Shown here: in pieces, positions 36,337 through 44,509 of the stretch
Layout of the letters: the number at the start of each line of letters is the position of its first letter
How positions within the stretch are numbered: position 1 is the stretch's first letter
The notes under the pieces: generated by a model
Told to the model about the DNA's origin: nothing
Database searches by the model: none
Seen by the model: the letters and a program-made list of their open reading frames with translations, nothing else
Made by a program: the position numbers and the translations under genes
NCBI RefSeq assembly: GCF_900110075.1
Contig: NZ_FOCJ01000003.1
Coordinates: 186,001 to 250,000 of the forward strand
Length of the DNA: 64,000 bases
Origin: Paenibacillus sp. OV219
GTDB lineage: Bacteria; Bacillota; Bacilli; Paenibacillales; Paenibacillaceae
Reading direction: 5' to 3'

Positions 36337-36629
36337 TGAGCGTGGGCGTAGGCGTGCGAATTACAGTGACCGTTCCAATGCTGCTGAGCGATAGCACGAA
36401 GGGCCGATCTGCTTTTGAACTGGAGGCTGAGACGCTGCAAGGCGCACTGCAGCAGCTCGTGGCAGATTATCCGCTGCTCAAGGTGCATCTCTACAATGAG
36501 CATGGCGAGGTGCGGAAGCATGTGCTCCTTTATTACAATAATGATAACATTGCTTGGCTTGAGCGGCTCGACATCCCGCTAGCAGCAGGGGACAAGCTGC
36601 GCGTGCTACAAGCTGTGTCCGGCGGGTAG
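36336..36629 (+). CDS. MoaD/ThiS-like ubiquitin-fold protein
   Basis: The 97-residue protein starts at a GTG that shares a base with the upstream TAG stop and is preceded by GAGGAG. It has the pattern of a small beta-grasp sulfur carrier: VRITVTVPMLL as the first strand, a helix LQGALQQLVADYPLLKVHLY, and ...DKLRVLQAVSGG ending exactly in Gly-Gly. The terminal di-glycine is what an E1-like enzyme adenylates, and such an enzyme (ThiF/MoeB-like) is encoded 99 nt downstream. It may carry sulfur for molybdopterin, thiazole or cysteine, or be conjugated to protein. Confidence 0.87.
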   Translation: MSVGVGVRITVTVPMLLSDSTKGRSAFELEAETLQGALQQLVADYPLLKVHLYNEHGEVRKHVLLYYNNDNIAWLERLDIPLAAGDKLRVLQAVSGG

Positions 36630-36647
36630 CAGGCTTAGATGAAGTGG

Positions 36648-36677
36648 GGTGCTGGGAGCAGTGCCCTCCACTTACCA
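36648..36677 (+). other. Hairpin between the MoaD-like and ThiF-like genes
   Basis: AGTGG..TGCT and AGCA..CCACT can pair across a short loop in the 99-nt gap. It lacks a T-run, so it is more likely an RNA-processing or translation element than a terminator. Confidence 0.35.
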
Positions 36678-36728
36678 GCGATTTAAAGAACTGCCCTAAC
36701 TAGAAGTGAATGAAAGGAGCAAACAAAC

Positions 36729-37844
36729 TTGGACTTGGATCAACCGTCATCCACGCGCTCGGGACTGAACAATAATGACGATGAGCACCGAGAAGCGGCA
36801 GGTGGTGGCGAGCGCAGCGCACAGCGGGAGCGCTATTCGCGGCAGATGCTGTTCCCGCCGATTGGCATCAGTGGACAGCAGAAGATCGCTGTCGCCACGA
36901 TCGTCGTGGTCGGTATGGGCGCGCTCGGCACCGTTATCGCCAATCATATGGCGAGAGCGGGAGTCGGCAAGCTACGCATTATCGACCGCGACTACGTCGA
37001 GCGCAGCAACTTGCAGCGGCAGATGCTGTACGACGAAGAAGACGTGCAGCAGGTTCGGCCGAAGGTTATCGCCGCCGAGAGGAAGCTCTCGCGCATTAAC
37101 AGCGACATCACGATCGAGCCGATCGTCTCGCATGTGACGGCGGATAATGCCGAAGCTCTGATTACCGGCGCAGATCTGGTGCTCGATGGCACGGATAACT
37201 TCCAGACGCGTTTGCTCCTGAACGATGTCTGCTTCAAGCTTGGCATCCCGTTCATCTACGGCGGCGCTGTTAGCTCCCACGGCATGACCGCGGTGTTCAT
37301 CCCCGGTCAAACTTCTTGCCTTCGCTGCCTCCTCGGTTCCGGCGACAGTGGAAGCGGTGGCGACACCTGCGATACGGTCGGGGTTATCTCGCCGATTATC
37401 GATATCATCGCTTCCTTGCAAGCGGTCGAGGCGCTGAAAATCATGGTCGGCGCAACTGGTGCGCAGCGCCAAGGGCTGCTATCGCTGGAGATTTGGCAGC
37501 ACCAGATGATGGACTTGAAGCTGCCCCCGCAGCGAACGAGCTGCCCGACCTGCAGCTTGAAACAATATCCATCGCTGCAAGCCAGTGGATCCGAGCACCA
37601 ACGCCCAGTGACCTTATGCGGCCGTGAAACGGTTCAAATCGGAGGCAATCGCTCGATCAATTTGCAGCATATGGCCGAGCGGCTCGAGCGTTCCTGCACC
37701 GTGACCCGCAATCCATACTTGCTGAAGGCGGAGCTGCCCGAAGGTGAACGGCTTGTTCTGTTCCCGGATGGACGTGTGCTCGTCCAAGGAACTGAAGATT
37801 TGGCGCGTGCACAAACGCTGTATGACCGGTATATAGGGTCATAA
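36729..37844 (+). CDS. ThiF/MoeB-type E1-like adenylyltransferase with C-terminal extension
   Basis: The start is TTG 36729, well placed after AAAGGAGC. The 371-residue enzyme has the ATP-binding loop VVGMGALGTVIANHMARAG, the motif DYVERSNLQRQMLY and LDGTDNFQTRLLLND. Zinc is likely held by two CxxC pairs (SCLRCLL and SCPTCSL). A likely catalytic Cys is in DTCDTVGVISPI. It activates the C-terminal Gly of a MoaD/ThiS-like partner by adenylation. The last 85 residues (LCGRETVQIGG, LVLFPDGRVLVQGTED) form an extension seen in some ThiF proteins. Its substrate is most likely the protein encoded just upstream. Confidence 0.9.
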   Translation: MDLDQPSSTRSGLNNNDDEHREAAGGGERSAQRERYSRQMLFPPIGISGQQKIAVATIVVVGMGALGTVIANHMARAGVGKLRIIDRDYVERSNLQRQMLYDEEDVQQVRPKVIAAERKLSRINSDITIEPIVSHVTADNAEALITGADLVLDGTDNFQTRLLLNDVCFKLGIPFIYGGAVSSHGMTAVFIPGQTSCLRCLLGSGDSGSGGDTCDTVGVISPIIDIIASLQAVEALKIMVGATGAQRQGLLSLEIWQHQMMDLKLPPQRTSCPTCSLKQYPSLQASGSEHQRPVTLCGRETVQIGGNRSINLQHMAERLERSCTVTRNPYLLKAELPEGERLVLFPDGRVLVQGTEDLARAQTLYDRYIGS

Positions 37845-37892
37845 TTTTATTTTGGTAAACCGTGTATAGAAAAGGTCTCGACCGCTTATAAT

Positions 37893-38126
37893 AGCTGAGG
37901 GCAAGGGTTTTCCCCGTTCTCTGCCGAGGTACTCGAGGCCTAAGAAGTTCGTTGCTTTTCAACCATAGATATGCTAATATGATCTTAGTCATAAAAGAAC
38001 CTGAATTCACATATTGAAAAGGGTTGTCATTTGTGCTAGATGGTACCTTTTTCAATGTGTGATTTTTTTATTTGTCGTAAACGAATAAAAAGTACATGTT
38101 AATTAAATTTTTGGAGGTAATTCCCA
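37893..38126 (+). other. Untranslated region before the cold-shock gene; possible small RNA or long leader
   Basis: A TATAAT at 37887-37892 (no good -35) could start a transcript running through this AU-rich tract to the hairpin at 38007-38069. The remaining 57 nt up to the cold-shock ATG contain TTGTCG and the GGAGG ribosome site. The long leader is typical of cold-shock genes. No other gene is visible. Confidence 0.4.
38007..38069 (+). terminator. Terminator-like hairpin in the cold-shock leader
   Basis: An 18-bp stem pairs TCACATATTGAAAAGGGT with ACCTTTTTCAATGTGTGA (two G-U pairs, about 20-nt loop) and is followed directly by seven T. It lies 57 nt before the cold-shock ATG, so it is either the end of a small upstream RNA or an attenuator. 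Confidence 0.75.
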
Positions 38127-38327
38127 ATGCAACAAGGAACAGTTAAATGGTTTAACGCTGAAAAAGGTTTCGGCTTCATCGAAGTTGAAGGCGGCAACGA
38201 TGTATTCGTACACTTCTCCGCAATCGTAGGCGAAGGCTTCAAGACTCTTGACGAAGGCCAACGCGTTGAGTTCAACGTTGTTCAAGGCAACCGTGGACCA
38301 CAAGCAGAAAACGTTGTAAAACTGTAG
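38127..38327 (+). CDS. Cold-shock protein (CspA/CspB family)
   Basis: This 66-residue OB-fold protein has both RNA-binding motifs, KGFGFIEV (RNP1) and VFVHFSAI (RNP2), and the family start [14 protein letters not shown]. It binds single-stranded RNA or DNA and helps translation in the cold. Its GGAGG site lies 10 nt before the ATG. A terminator follows the stop by 19 nt. Confidence 0.96.
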   Translation: MQQGTVKWFNAEKGFGFIEVEGGNDVFVHFSAIVGEGFKTLDEGQRVEFNVVQGNRGPQAENVVKL

Positions 38328-38345
38328 TTTTATAGCGAACAATGG

Positions 38346-38382
38346 AACTGCCCTTAACTTATGTTAAGGGCAGTTTTTTTAT
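38346..38382. terminator. Terminator shared by csp and the convergent ImmA-like gene
   Basis: The 13-bp stem AACTGCCCTTAAC / GTTAAGGGCAGTT (38346-38358 with 38363-38375) is followed by seven T on the plus strand. The stop of the minus-strand gene is at 38379. Confidence 0.92.
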
Positions 38383-38798
38383 TGCTCATAATAACGGGTC
38401 AGCTCGGTTGGTATGTTATTCCTCATAAAGTACGTGTCGATCGACTCGCCTTCATCGGGTTGTTCATTGTGAAGCAGTAGCTGAACCGCAAATTCATTCG
38501 CTTCTGTCTCATATCGGCCTGCAACGAAGAAGGAACGCTCGTCCAGGAAGAAGCGGCTAATTCCTCGATGCAGCTGGTCATGTCCGAGCTCATGCGCACA
38601 GACAACCCGCTGCCATACGTCGGAGAGATTCTGGTTTATCGCAATAAACCGCCGCCGCAGTGTGCGAAGGTAGTAGCCCCGGCAGTTGTCCGGCAGGTCA
38701 AGGAACTGAACGTTTACTTTCAAATGAGCTGCCAGCTTGAAAGGGTCGGCGGTGCCGTGCTTACGAACAAGCTTGCAGACAGTCTGTTCAATGCTCAT
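38379..38798 (-). CDS. ImmA/IrrE-family metallopeptidase
   Basis: The 139-residue protein has the zinc protease motif CAHELGHDQLHRG (HExxH) and the downstream ETEANEFAVQLLL helix with the third ligand region, as in ICEBs1 ImmA. The family cleaves a partner repressor. The gene for an XRE-type repressor lies 14 nt upstream on the same strand, as expected for an ImmR/ImmA pair. Target genes may be the phage-like holin gene on the other strand. Length is usual. Confidence 0.9.
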   Translation of the reverse strand: MSIEQTVCKLVRKHGTADPFKLAAHLKVNVQFLDLPDNCRGYYLRTLRRRFIAINQNLSDVWQRVVCAHELGHDQLHRGISRFFLDERSFFVAGRYETEANEFAVQLLLHNEQPDEGESIDTYFMRNNIPTELTRYYEQ

Positions 38799-38812
38799 TC
38801 TACTCCCCCAAA

Positions 38813-39238
38813 TTAGCCTTCCAAGTTCGGCTTGCTCCGCTTATTCATTTTCTTGGCTTCCCAGAACATGCCCTCCATAAAACCAAGCACTCTTGCCTTC
38901 TCCTCCGCAGTCAACGGTACACCATCAAACATAACCTCTTGCTGATTCAAAAAGATTTTGAAATCCTTGACGTCCTTACGAGATGCAAAATCAGGTATCG
39001 CAGCAGTACTGCCGCCTGCGGTATCAAGCGCAGCTGGATTCTCAGACCGTCCAAGCAAATAGTCGATCGTAGTATGCAGCACATCTGCTAGATCGCGCAG
39101 CATCTCATTGTTGGGAGTGCTGTAGCCAGTCTCATAGTTGGAAATCGTCGTCTTCTTCGCATTTACAAGCTCTGCTAATTGCTCTTGTGTATAATTCATC
39201 GCTTTGCGCCGCTGCTTTAAACGATCCATTAACACATC
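38813..39238 (-). CDS. XRE-family repressor (ImmR-like)
   Basis: The start is taken at the GTG at 39236-39238, 9 nt after AGGTGG; an ATG three codons further in is the alternative, and the frame stays open to 39268. The 141-residue product has an N-terminal helix-turn-helix (LKQRRKAMNYTQEQLAELVNAK, written in part, then TTISNYETGYSTPN) and a C-terminal tail that may form the cleavage or dimer region. The downstream metallopeptidase gene makes this a likely damage-relieved repressor module. Confidence 0.88.
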   Translation of the reverse strand, partial: DVLMDRLKQRRKAMNYTQEQLAELVNAKKTTISNYETGYSTPNNEMLRDLADVLHTTIDYLLGRSENPAALDTAGGSTAAIPDFASRKDVKDFKIFLNQQEVMFDGVPLTAEEKARVLGFMEGMFWEAKKMNKRSKPNLEG

Positions 39239-39424
39239 TACCGACCACCTGTTCGTATGTAAGTTCAAGTATATTGTACTATACTCTAGGAATAAAGCAA
39301 TGTTTAATCAAGTATCTCATATTATCTGATTGACATTCCAATAATATGGGACTAATATTTTTATATCCAAGAAAATTGGACTCTGATTGTTTAGATTATA
39401 ATTAGGCAAAGGAGGGAAATGAAG

Positions 39425-39805
39425 ATGCTGTTTTTTGTGGCTCTTGGAGGGTGGGATAAAGCACTGCAAGTGCTTCTTGTGCTTATTATTGCGGAGTATA
39501 TTACGGGTTTCTTGCGTGCAATTAGATACGGAACGGTCAATGCCGATGTGATCGGCTGGAGTATTGTCCGCAAAACTCTCATTCTGTTCATTGTTGGGCT
39601 TGCGTCGATGTTGGATGGGTGGAACGAGCACGGTGTGCCGATTTTTCGTACGGCAGCCATTTATTTCTACTGCGGGCGTGAAGGGCTGTCTCTCATCGAG
39701 CATCTGGGTGCGAATGGGATTCCGCTCCCTAGGGTGATGAAGGATTTTCTAGAGCAGCTTAGCGAACATAAGAATGAGAAGCGTAGCCGTAAGACAAGGC
39801 TGTAA
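39425..39805 (+). CDS. Phage-type holin family protein
   Basis: The start is set at ATG 39425, 8 nt after AAAGGAGGG; the earlier ATG at 39419 is too close to that site. The 126-residue product has three to four hydrophobic helices and fits the Cph1/TcdE toxin-secretion or phage holin family (WDKALQVLLVLIIAEYITGFL, REGLSLIEHLG), with a basic tail. No endolysin or structural phage gene is next to it. It is divergent from the XRE/ImmA pair, suggesting a prophage remnant or a domesticated module. Confidence 0.85.
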   Translation: MLFFVALGGWDKALQVLLVLIIAEYITGFLRAIRYGTVNADVIGWSIVRKTLILFIVGLASMLDGWNEHGVPIFRTAAIYFYCGREGLSLIEHLGANGIPLPRVMKDFLEQLSEHKNEKRSRKTRL

Positions 39806-39887
39806 TTGATGCTTGCCGCAGGACAAGCTTATGTTACAATAAAAGAACAAATGTTCGAATTTCGGCCTTATACAATTAGGAGATAAA

Positions 39888-42221
39888 ATGCCAAAAAAAG
39901 TGCAGCTGTCGGTGCGATCGCTCGTGGAGTATGCGTATTTAAGTGGGGATATTGAGTCGGGGTTTCATACGGCTACCTCCATGACGGAAGGGACGAAGGC
40001 GCATCAGCGCATTCAGAAGCAATATGGCGAGCAGGATGAGAAGGAAGTGTACGTAAGTGTGGAGATCGAGCGAGACGGTCTCCTCTTTGTCATTGACGGG
40101 CGCTGCGATGGGCTGCTCGCTGCTAATGAAGGCAGTCTCCTCACCGTCGACGAGATCAAATCCACCTCCGGCAAGCTGCCGGAACTCCCCGAGCACACTT
40201 ATCCTGTCCACTGGGCACAAGCAAAGTGCTACGCCTATGTCATTACGCAGGAGCGCGAACTCCAAGAAATAACGGTGCAGCTGACGTATGTGCAGGTAGC
40301 TTCCGAGGAGGAACGGCGATTCCAGCAGACGTTCACTGCGCCCCAGCTGGAGCAGTTCGTCCACGAAATGATCGGCTGCTACTACGCGCGAGCGGCGCAG
40401 CAGGCGGAGCATCAGGAGAAACGCGACCGCAGCATCAAGGAGCTGGCGTTTCCTTTTCCGGCTTATCGGGAGGGACAGCGCAAGCTGGCGGGAGCGGTCT
40501 ACCAGTCAATTGCGAGCAAGCATAAGCTGTTCGCTAAGGCGCCAACAGGCATCGGTAAGACGATCTCGACGATCTTCCCTGCGGTCAAAGCGATCGGGGA
40601 AGGTGTGTTGCAGCGTGTTGTTTATTTGACAGCGAAGACGATTACACGAACGTCGGCTGAGGAAGCTTTTGCACTGCTGGAGGCGAGAGGGCTGCACTTG
40701 CAGGTCGTCACACTGACCGCCAAGGAGAAAATCTGCTTCCAGGAGGAGGTTCGCTGCTCCAAGGAGCACTGCCCTTACGCAGACGGCTACTATGACCGGA
40801 TTAACGAGGCGATGCTCGACCTTCGCACGAACGAAACGCGTATTACGCGCGAAGTGATCGAGACGTATGCACGCAAGCATACGGTATGCCCGTTCGAATT
40901 TGCGCTCGATGCGGCTTACGGGGCCGACGCCATGATATGCGACTACAACTACGTGTTCGACCCGCGCGTCAACTTGAAGCGTATGTTTGAGGAGCAGAAG
41001 CGGCGCACCGCCGTACTCATCGATGAAGCGCATAATCTCGTAGATCGGGCGAGAGAGATGTACTCGAGCACGCTCGATAAAGCGGATTTCCTTGAGATGC
41101 GGCGAGCCTATAAAGGCGGGCCAAGCCTTACTGCACCTGCCGTTTACACAGCGGCCAAAGCTGTGAACGAGTACTTCATCTCGCTGCGTAAGTCCATCGG
41201 AGAGAAACAGCAAGAGGTGACCAGAGAGCTGCCGGAGGCACTGGTCGGTCTCGTTGAGCAGTTCATAACGGAGGCGGAGCGGGAGCTGCTCAGTGCTAAC
41301 AGCGGGGAGGCGAATCCGCAGCTGCTGGAGCTGTATTTTCGCTGTCAGAGCTTCGTTCGTATCGCCAAGCTGTACGATGAGCGGTATGTCACGTACACAG
41401 AATGCGAGCGGAGCGAAGTGCATATGAAGCTGTTCTGCTTGGATCCGTCACATCTGCTGCGCACGATGAGCAAGGGATACAGGTCCATGGTGTTCTTCTC
41501 GGCGACACTGACGCCGCTCCATTATTACATGGACATGCTCGGCGGCAGCATCGAAACGGATTATTCGGTTGTGGTGCCGTCCCCGTTCTCAGCGGAACAG
41601 CTTGAGGTGAGCATCAGTCCGTTGTCGACGCGTTATCACGATCGGGAGCGGACGATTGATCGGGTTGTGGAGCAGATCGGACGGATGGCGGGGCAGCGGC
41701 AGGGCAATTATCTCGTGTTTTTCCCTTCGTACGCGTATATGAATGATGCGGTGGAGCGGTTCCTAATAGCCAATCAGGGTGAAATAGAAGCCGGGCGCAT
41801 GAGAGCAATCGTGCAAGCGACGCGGATGTCAGAGGAGGAGCGGGAGCAGTTTTTGGCTGCTTTTCAGGCGGATACGCAAGAAACGCTAATTGGGTTCGCC
41901 GTCATGGGCGGGATTTTCTCGGAGGGAATCGACCTCGTGGGGGACCGTCTGATCGGCGTAGCCGTCGTCGGTGTCGGACTGCCGCAGGTCGGCTTGGAGC
42001 GCGATATTATGAAGGCGTATTTCGATGAGACTGGGCGAAACGGCTTCGAATATACGTTTCTGTTCCCTGGCATGAACAAAGTGCTGCAGGCGGGCGGCCG
42101 TCTCATTCGGTCAGAGGACGACCGAGGCTGCTTGCTGTTGATTGACGATCGCTACCTGCAGCCCCAATATAATCGGCTGCTGCCGCAGGAGTGGCTGGAG
42201 TATCGTGTTCTGCGGTCATAA
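39888..42221 (+). CDS. PD-(D/E)XK nuclease fused to an XPD/DinG-type Fe-S helicase
   Basis: The 777-residue protein has an N-terminal Cas4/RecB-like nuclease domain (about 1-180; IDGRCDGLL and VDEIKST give the D..ExK residues). A superfamily 2 helicase follows: Walker A KAPTGIGKTIST, four cysteines for an iron-sulfur cluster (KICFQEEVRC, HCPYAD, TVCPFEF), DEAH box IDEAHNL, and C-terminal motifs VFFSATLTP, GIFSEGIDL and QAGGRLIRSEDD. XPD/DinG enzymes unwind 5'-3' and act on R-loops, forks or damaged DNA. The fused nuclease suggests unwinding coupled to cutting. AGGAG precedes the ATG. Confidence 0.9.
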   Translation: MPKKVQLSVRSLVEYAYLSGDIESGFHTATSMTEGTKAHQRIQKQYGEQDEKEVYVSVEIERDGLLFVIDGRCDGLLAANEGSLLTVDEIKSTSGKLPELPEHTYPVHWAQAKCYAYVITQERELQEITVQLTYVQVASEEERRFQQTFTAPQLEQFVHEMIGCYYARAAQQAEHQEKRDRSIKELAFPFPAYREGQRKLAGAVYQSIASKHKLFAKAPTGIGKTISTIFPAVKAIGEGVLQRVVYLTAKTITRTSAEEAFALLEARGLHLQVVTLTAKEKICFQEEVRCSKEHCPYADGYYDRINEAMLDLRTNETRITREVIETYARKHTVCPFEFALDAAYGADAMICDYNYVFDPRVNLKRMFEEQKRRTAVLIDEAHNLVDRAREMYSSTLDKADFLEMRRAYKGGPSLTAPAVYTAAKAVNEYFISLRKSIGEKQQEVTRELPEALVGLVEQFITEAERELLSANSGEANPQLLELYFRCQSFVRIAKLYDERYVTYTECERSEVHMKLFCLDPSHLLRTMSKGYRSMVFFSATLTPLHYYMDMLGGSIETDYSVVVPSPFSAEQLEVSISPLSTRYHDRERTIDRVVEQIGRMAGQRQGNYLVFFPSYAYMNDAVERFLIANQGEIEAGRMRAIVQATRMSEEEREQFLAAFQADTQETLIGFAVMGGIFSEGIDLVGDRLIGVAVVGVGLPQVGLERDIMKAYFDETGRNGFEYTFLFPGMNKVLQAGGRLIRSEDDRGCLLLIDDRYLQPQYNRLLPQEWLEYRVLRS

Positions 42222-42518
42222 AAGTCCTAGCACGATACTTGCAGCCTAGAGGATCTCCTATGAACCATTTTATTGAAACCGCTTCCGCAACGATGCATTA
42301 CTGTGCTAAAATGCCTTTAATCTCATTATTGGCAGCAAGCATTAAGGCTCTTTCCCGACAAACAGATGAAATCTGCTGCAGCAGAGAGTTGTTTGATGGG
42401 GCGGGGCCTTTTTTTGCAGTTGCAAACCATGTTTATTGCCATGGACACAGCGTTATTTCATCGAAGAATGATTGTTGCATGTGGATTAGATTCGTGCGGA
42501 GGGAGAAAGGTGGTCGTG
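42222..42518 (+). promoter_or_regulatory. Upstream region of the GH127 gene with a near-match cre site
   Basis: No gene is supported here. TGAAACCGCTTCCG (42274-42287) differs from the catabolite-responsive consensus TGNAANCGNNNNCA at the last base only, so CcpA control is possible but weakly supported. An open frame from 42366 runs into the GH127 gene but lacks similarity and a ribosome site. Confidence 0.25.
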
Positions 42519-44399
42519 ATGCAAATGCAAGGAACGAAGCAGCAGAAATGGCAGGGCATTCCGTTTAATCAGGTGAGGATTGAAGACAGCTTCTGGCGGC
42601 CAAGGCTCGATCTGCTTACACAGGTGACACTGCCGCTCTGCCTGACGAAGAGCGAAGAAACGGGGCGGATTAGCAATTTTGTCAAAGCGGCTGGACTTGT
42701 GGAGGGCGAATTCGAAGGCATTTATTTTAACGATTCCGATGTATATAAGGTGCTCGAAGGCGCTGCTTACAGCTTGATGACGAACCGGGATGCGGTGCTG
42801 GAGGCGGAGATTGACCGTATTATCGACCTGATTGCTGCCGCGCAGGAGGAAGACGGCTATCTGTGCACGTACTATACACTCGTCAAGCCGGATGAGAAGT
42901 GGACGGACATGGAGAAGCACGAAATGTACAATGGCGGTCATCTCATTGAAGCGGCGGTTGCGTATTACGAAGCGACGGGCAAAAGAGTGCTCCTTAACGT
43001 GGCTAGCAGCCTTGCCGATCATTACGATTCAGTGTTCGGCCCGGGCAAACGCCACTGGGTAGAAGGACATGAGGAGATCGAGCTCGCGCTTGTGAAGCTG
43101 TTTCGGGTAACGGGCGAGGAGCGCTATTGGAAGCTGGCGCTATGGCTGCTTGAAGAGCGGGGACATGGACACGGCGTCGGCGCGATTTGGGATAATAAAG
43201 AGTGGGGACCAGCCTATTGTCAGGACGACGTGCCCGTTCGGGACATTAAGGAAGTGAAAGGACACGCTGTCCGCGCCATGTACTTGTACACAGCTATGGC
43301 CGATGTCGTACATGTGTCTGGCGATACGACCTATATGGATGCGCTGCATAGAGTATGGGAGCATACGGTCGAACGGAATATGTACATAACGGGCGGAATT
43401 GGACCATCGAGACATAATGAAGGGTTTACGCATGACTTCGACCTGCCAAATGACAGTGCCTATTGCGAAACGTGTGCTGCGATTGCGATGGTGCTATGGA
43501 ATCATCGGATGAATTTGCTAACCGGTGATGCGAAGTATGCGGACATTATCGAGCGTGAGATGTTTAACGGCGCACTTGCTGGCATTTCACTATCTGGCGA
43601 CCGATTCTTCTACGTCAATCCACTCGCTTCCGAAGGCAATCATCACCGTGTGCCTTGGTTTGACTGCTCGTGCTGTCCGACGAACCTCGTTCGGTTCCTC
43701 CCTTCGATTGGCGGGTATGTGTATAGTCGCACGGACGATGGGCTTGTCGTGAACCAGTATGTGAGCGGCACTGCTTCGTGTGAAGCGGGGGCTGCGGGCA
43801 TCGCTGTTACGCTGGAGCAGAAGACCTCCTATCCGTGGAGTGGACAAATCGAGCTGACGGTTGGGGCGGTCACGGTCGCTGAGGAGGATGGCAGCGGCGG
43901 CACTGCTCACGGTAATAAGTTTGAGATTAAGCTGCGAATTCCGGGCTGGTGCCGAGGCTATAGCGTTTCCGTCAATGGCAGTGCGGTTCGAGGCGCCGAT
44001 CTGTTGATTGGTCAGGGTTATGTGACGCTGAGCAGAGCGTGGAATGCAGGTGACACCATTGCGCTCAGCTTAGATATGGCTGTCGAGGCTGTACGTTCTC
44101 GAGAGGAAGTCGTCAGCAACGCTGGACGTGTTGCGTTTGGGCGCGGCCCGGTCGTGTACTGCGCGGAGGGCATCGACAACGAGGCGTTGGCGTACGATCA
44201 GTTCGAAGTTTCAGCAGCCACTCCGTTTGCGACAGAGCATCGGGCAGATCTGCTCGGCGGTGTTGTCGTTCTGACAGGCAAAGCGGGAAACGGCAGTCAG
44301 GTGACGCTCGTTCCTTACTATGCGTGGGACAATCGTGAGCCAGGATTTATGCAAGTTTGGATGAAAGAGAAGCAGGCTCATACTTTGTATCGGTTTTAG
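42519..44399 (+). CDS. Glycoside hydrolase family 127 (beta-L-arabinofuranosidase-like)
   Basis: The start is ATG 42519, 5-6 nt after GAAAGGTGG. The 626-residue protein has an (alpha/alpha)6 barrel pattern and the zinc-thiolate active site of GH127: the Glu/Cys in AYCETCAAIA and the Cys group in WFDCSCCPTNLVRFL. There is also NGGHLIEAAVAYYEATG and YITGGIG. It has no signal peptide, so it is predicted to act in the cytoplasm on imported arabino-oligosaccharides. Neighbouring uptake genes are absent. It ends at a terminator. Confidence 0.92.
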   Translation: MQMQGTKQQKWQGIPFNQVRIEDSFWRPRLDLLTQVTLPLCLTKSEETGRISNFVKAAGLVEGEFEGIYFNDSDVYKVLEGAAYSLMTNRDAVLEAEIDRIIDLIAAAQEEDGYLCTYYTLVKPDEKWTDMEKHEMYNGGHLIEAAVAYYEATGKRVLLNVASSLADHYDSVFGPGKRHWVEGHEEIELALVKLFRVTGEERYWKLALWLLEERGHGHGVGAIWDNKEWGPAYCQDDVPVRDIKEVKGHAVRAMYLYTAMADVVHVSGDTTYMDALHRVWEHTVERNMYITGGIGPSRHNEGFTHDFDLPNDSAYCETCAAIAMVLWNHRMNLLTGDAKYADIIEREMFNGALAGISLSGDRFFYVNPLASEGNHHRVPWFDCSCCPTNLVRFLPSIGGYVYSRTDDGLVVNQYVSGTASCEAGAAGIAVTLEQKTSYPWSGQIELTVGAVTVAEEDGSGGTAHGNKFEIKLRIPGWCRGYSVSVNGSAVRGADLLIGQGYVTLSRAWNAGDTIALSLDMAVEAVRSREEVVSNAGRVAFGRGPVVYCAEGIDNEALAYDQFEVSAATPFATEHRADLLGGVVVLTGKAGNGSQVTLVPYYAWDNREPGFMQVWMKEKQAHTLYRF

Positions 44400-44415
44400 T
44401 TGTTTATGAGTAGGA

Positions 44416-44462
44416 GAAGCCATAGCGGGTCAGCAGCAATGCGACCAGCTATGGCTTCTTTG
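44416..44462 (+). terminator. Terminator of the GH127 gene
   Basis: The 11-bp stem GAAGCCATAGC / GCTATGGCTTC (44416-44426 with 44448-44458), with a long loop, is followed by TTTGTTG. Confidence 0.75.
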
Positions 44463-44509
44463 TTGTATAGTGAGCTCGTTTATTCCGCGATCGATGCGGC
44501 AGGTGCGTG

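Noticed and set aside
40506-41423. A 305-codon antisense frame inside the helicase gene
   Set aside because: The plus strand carries Walker A, Fe-S cysteines and DEAH in one frame; the antisense frame has none.
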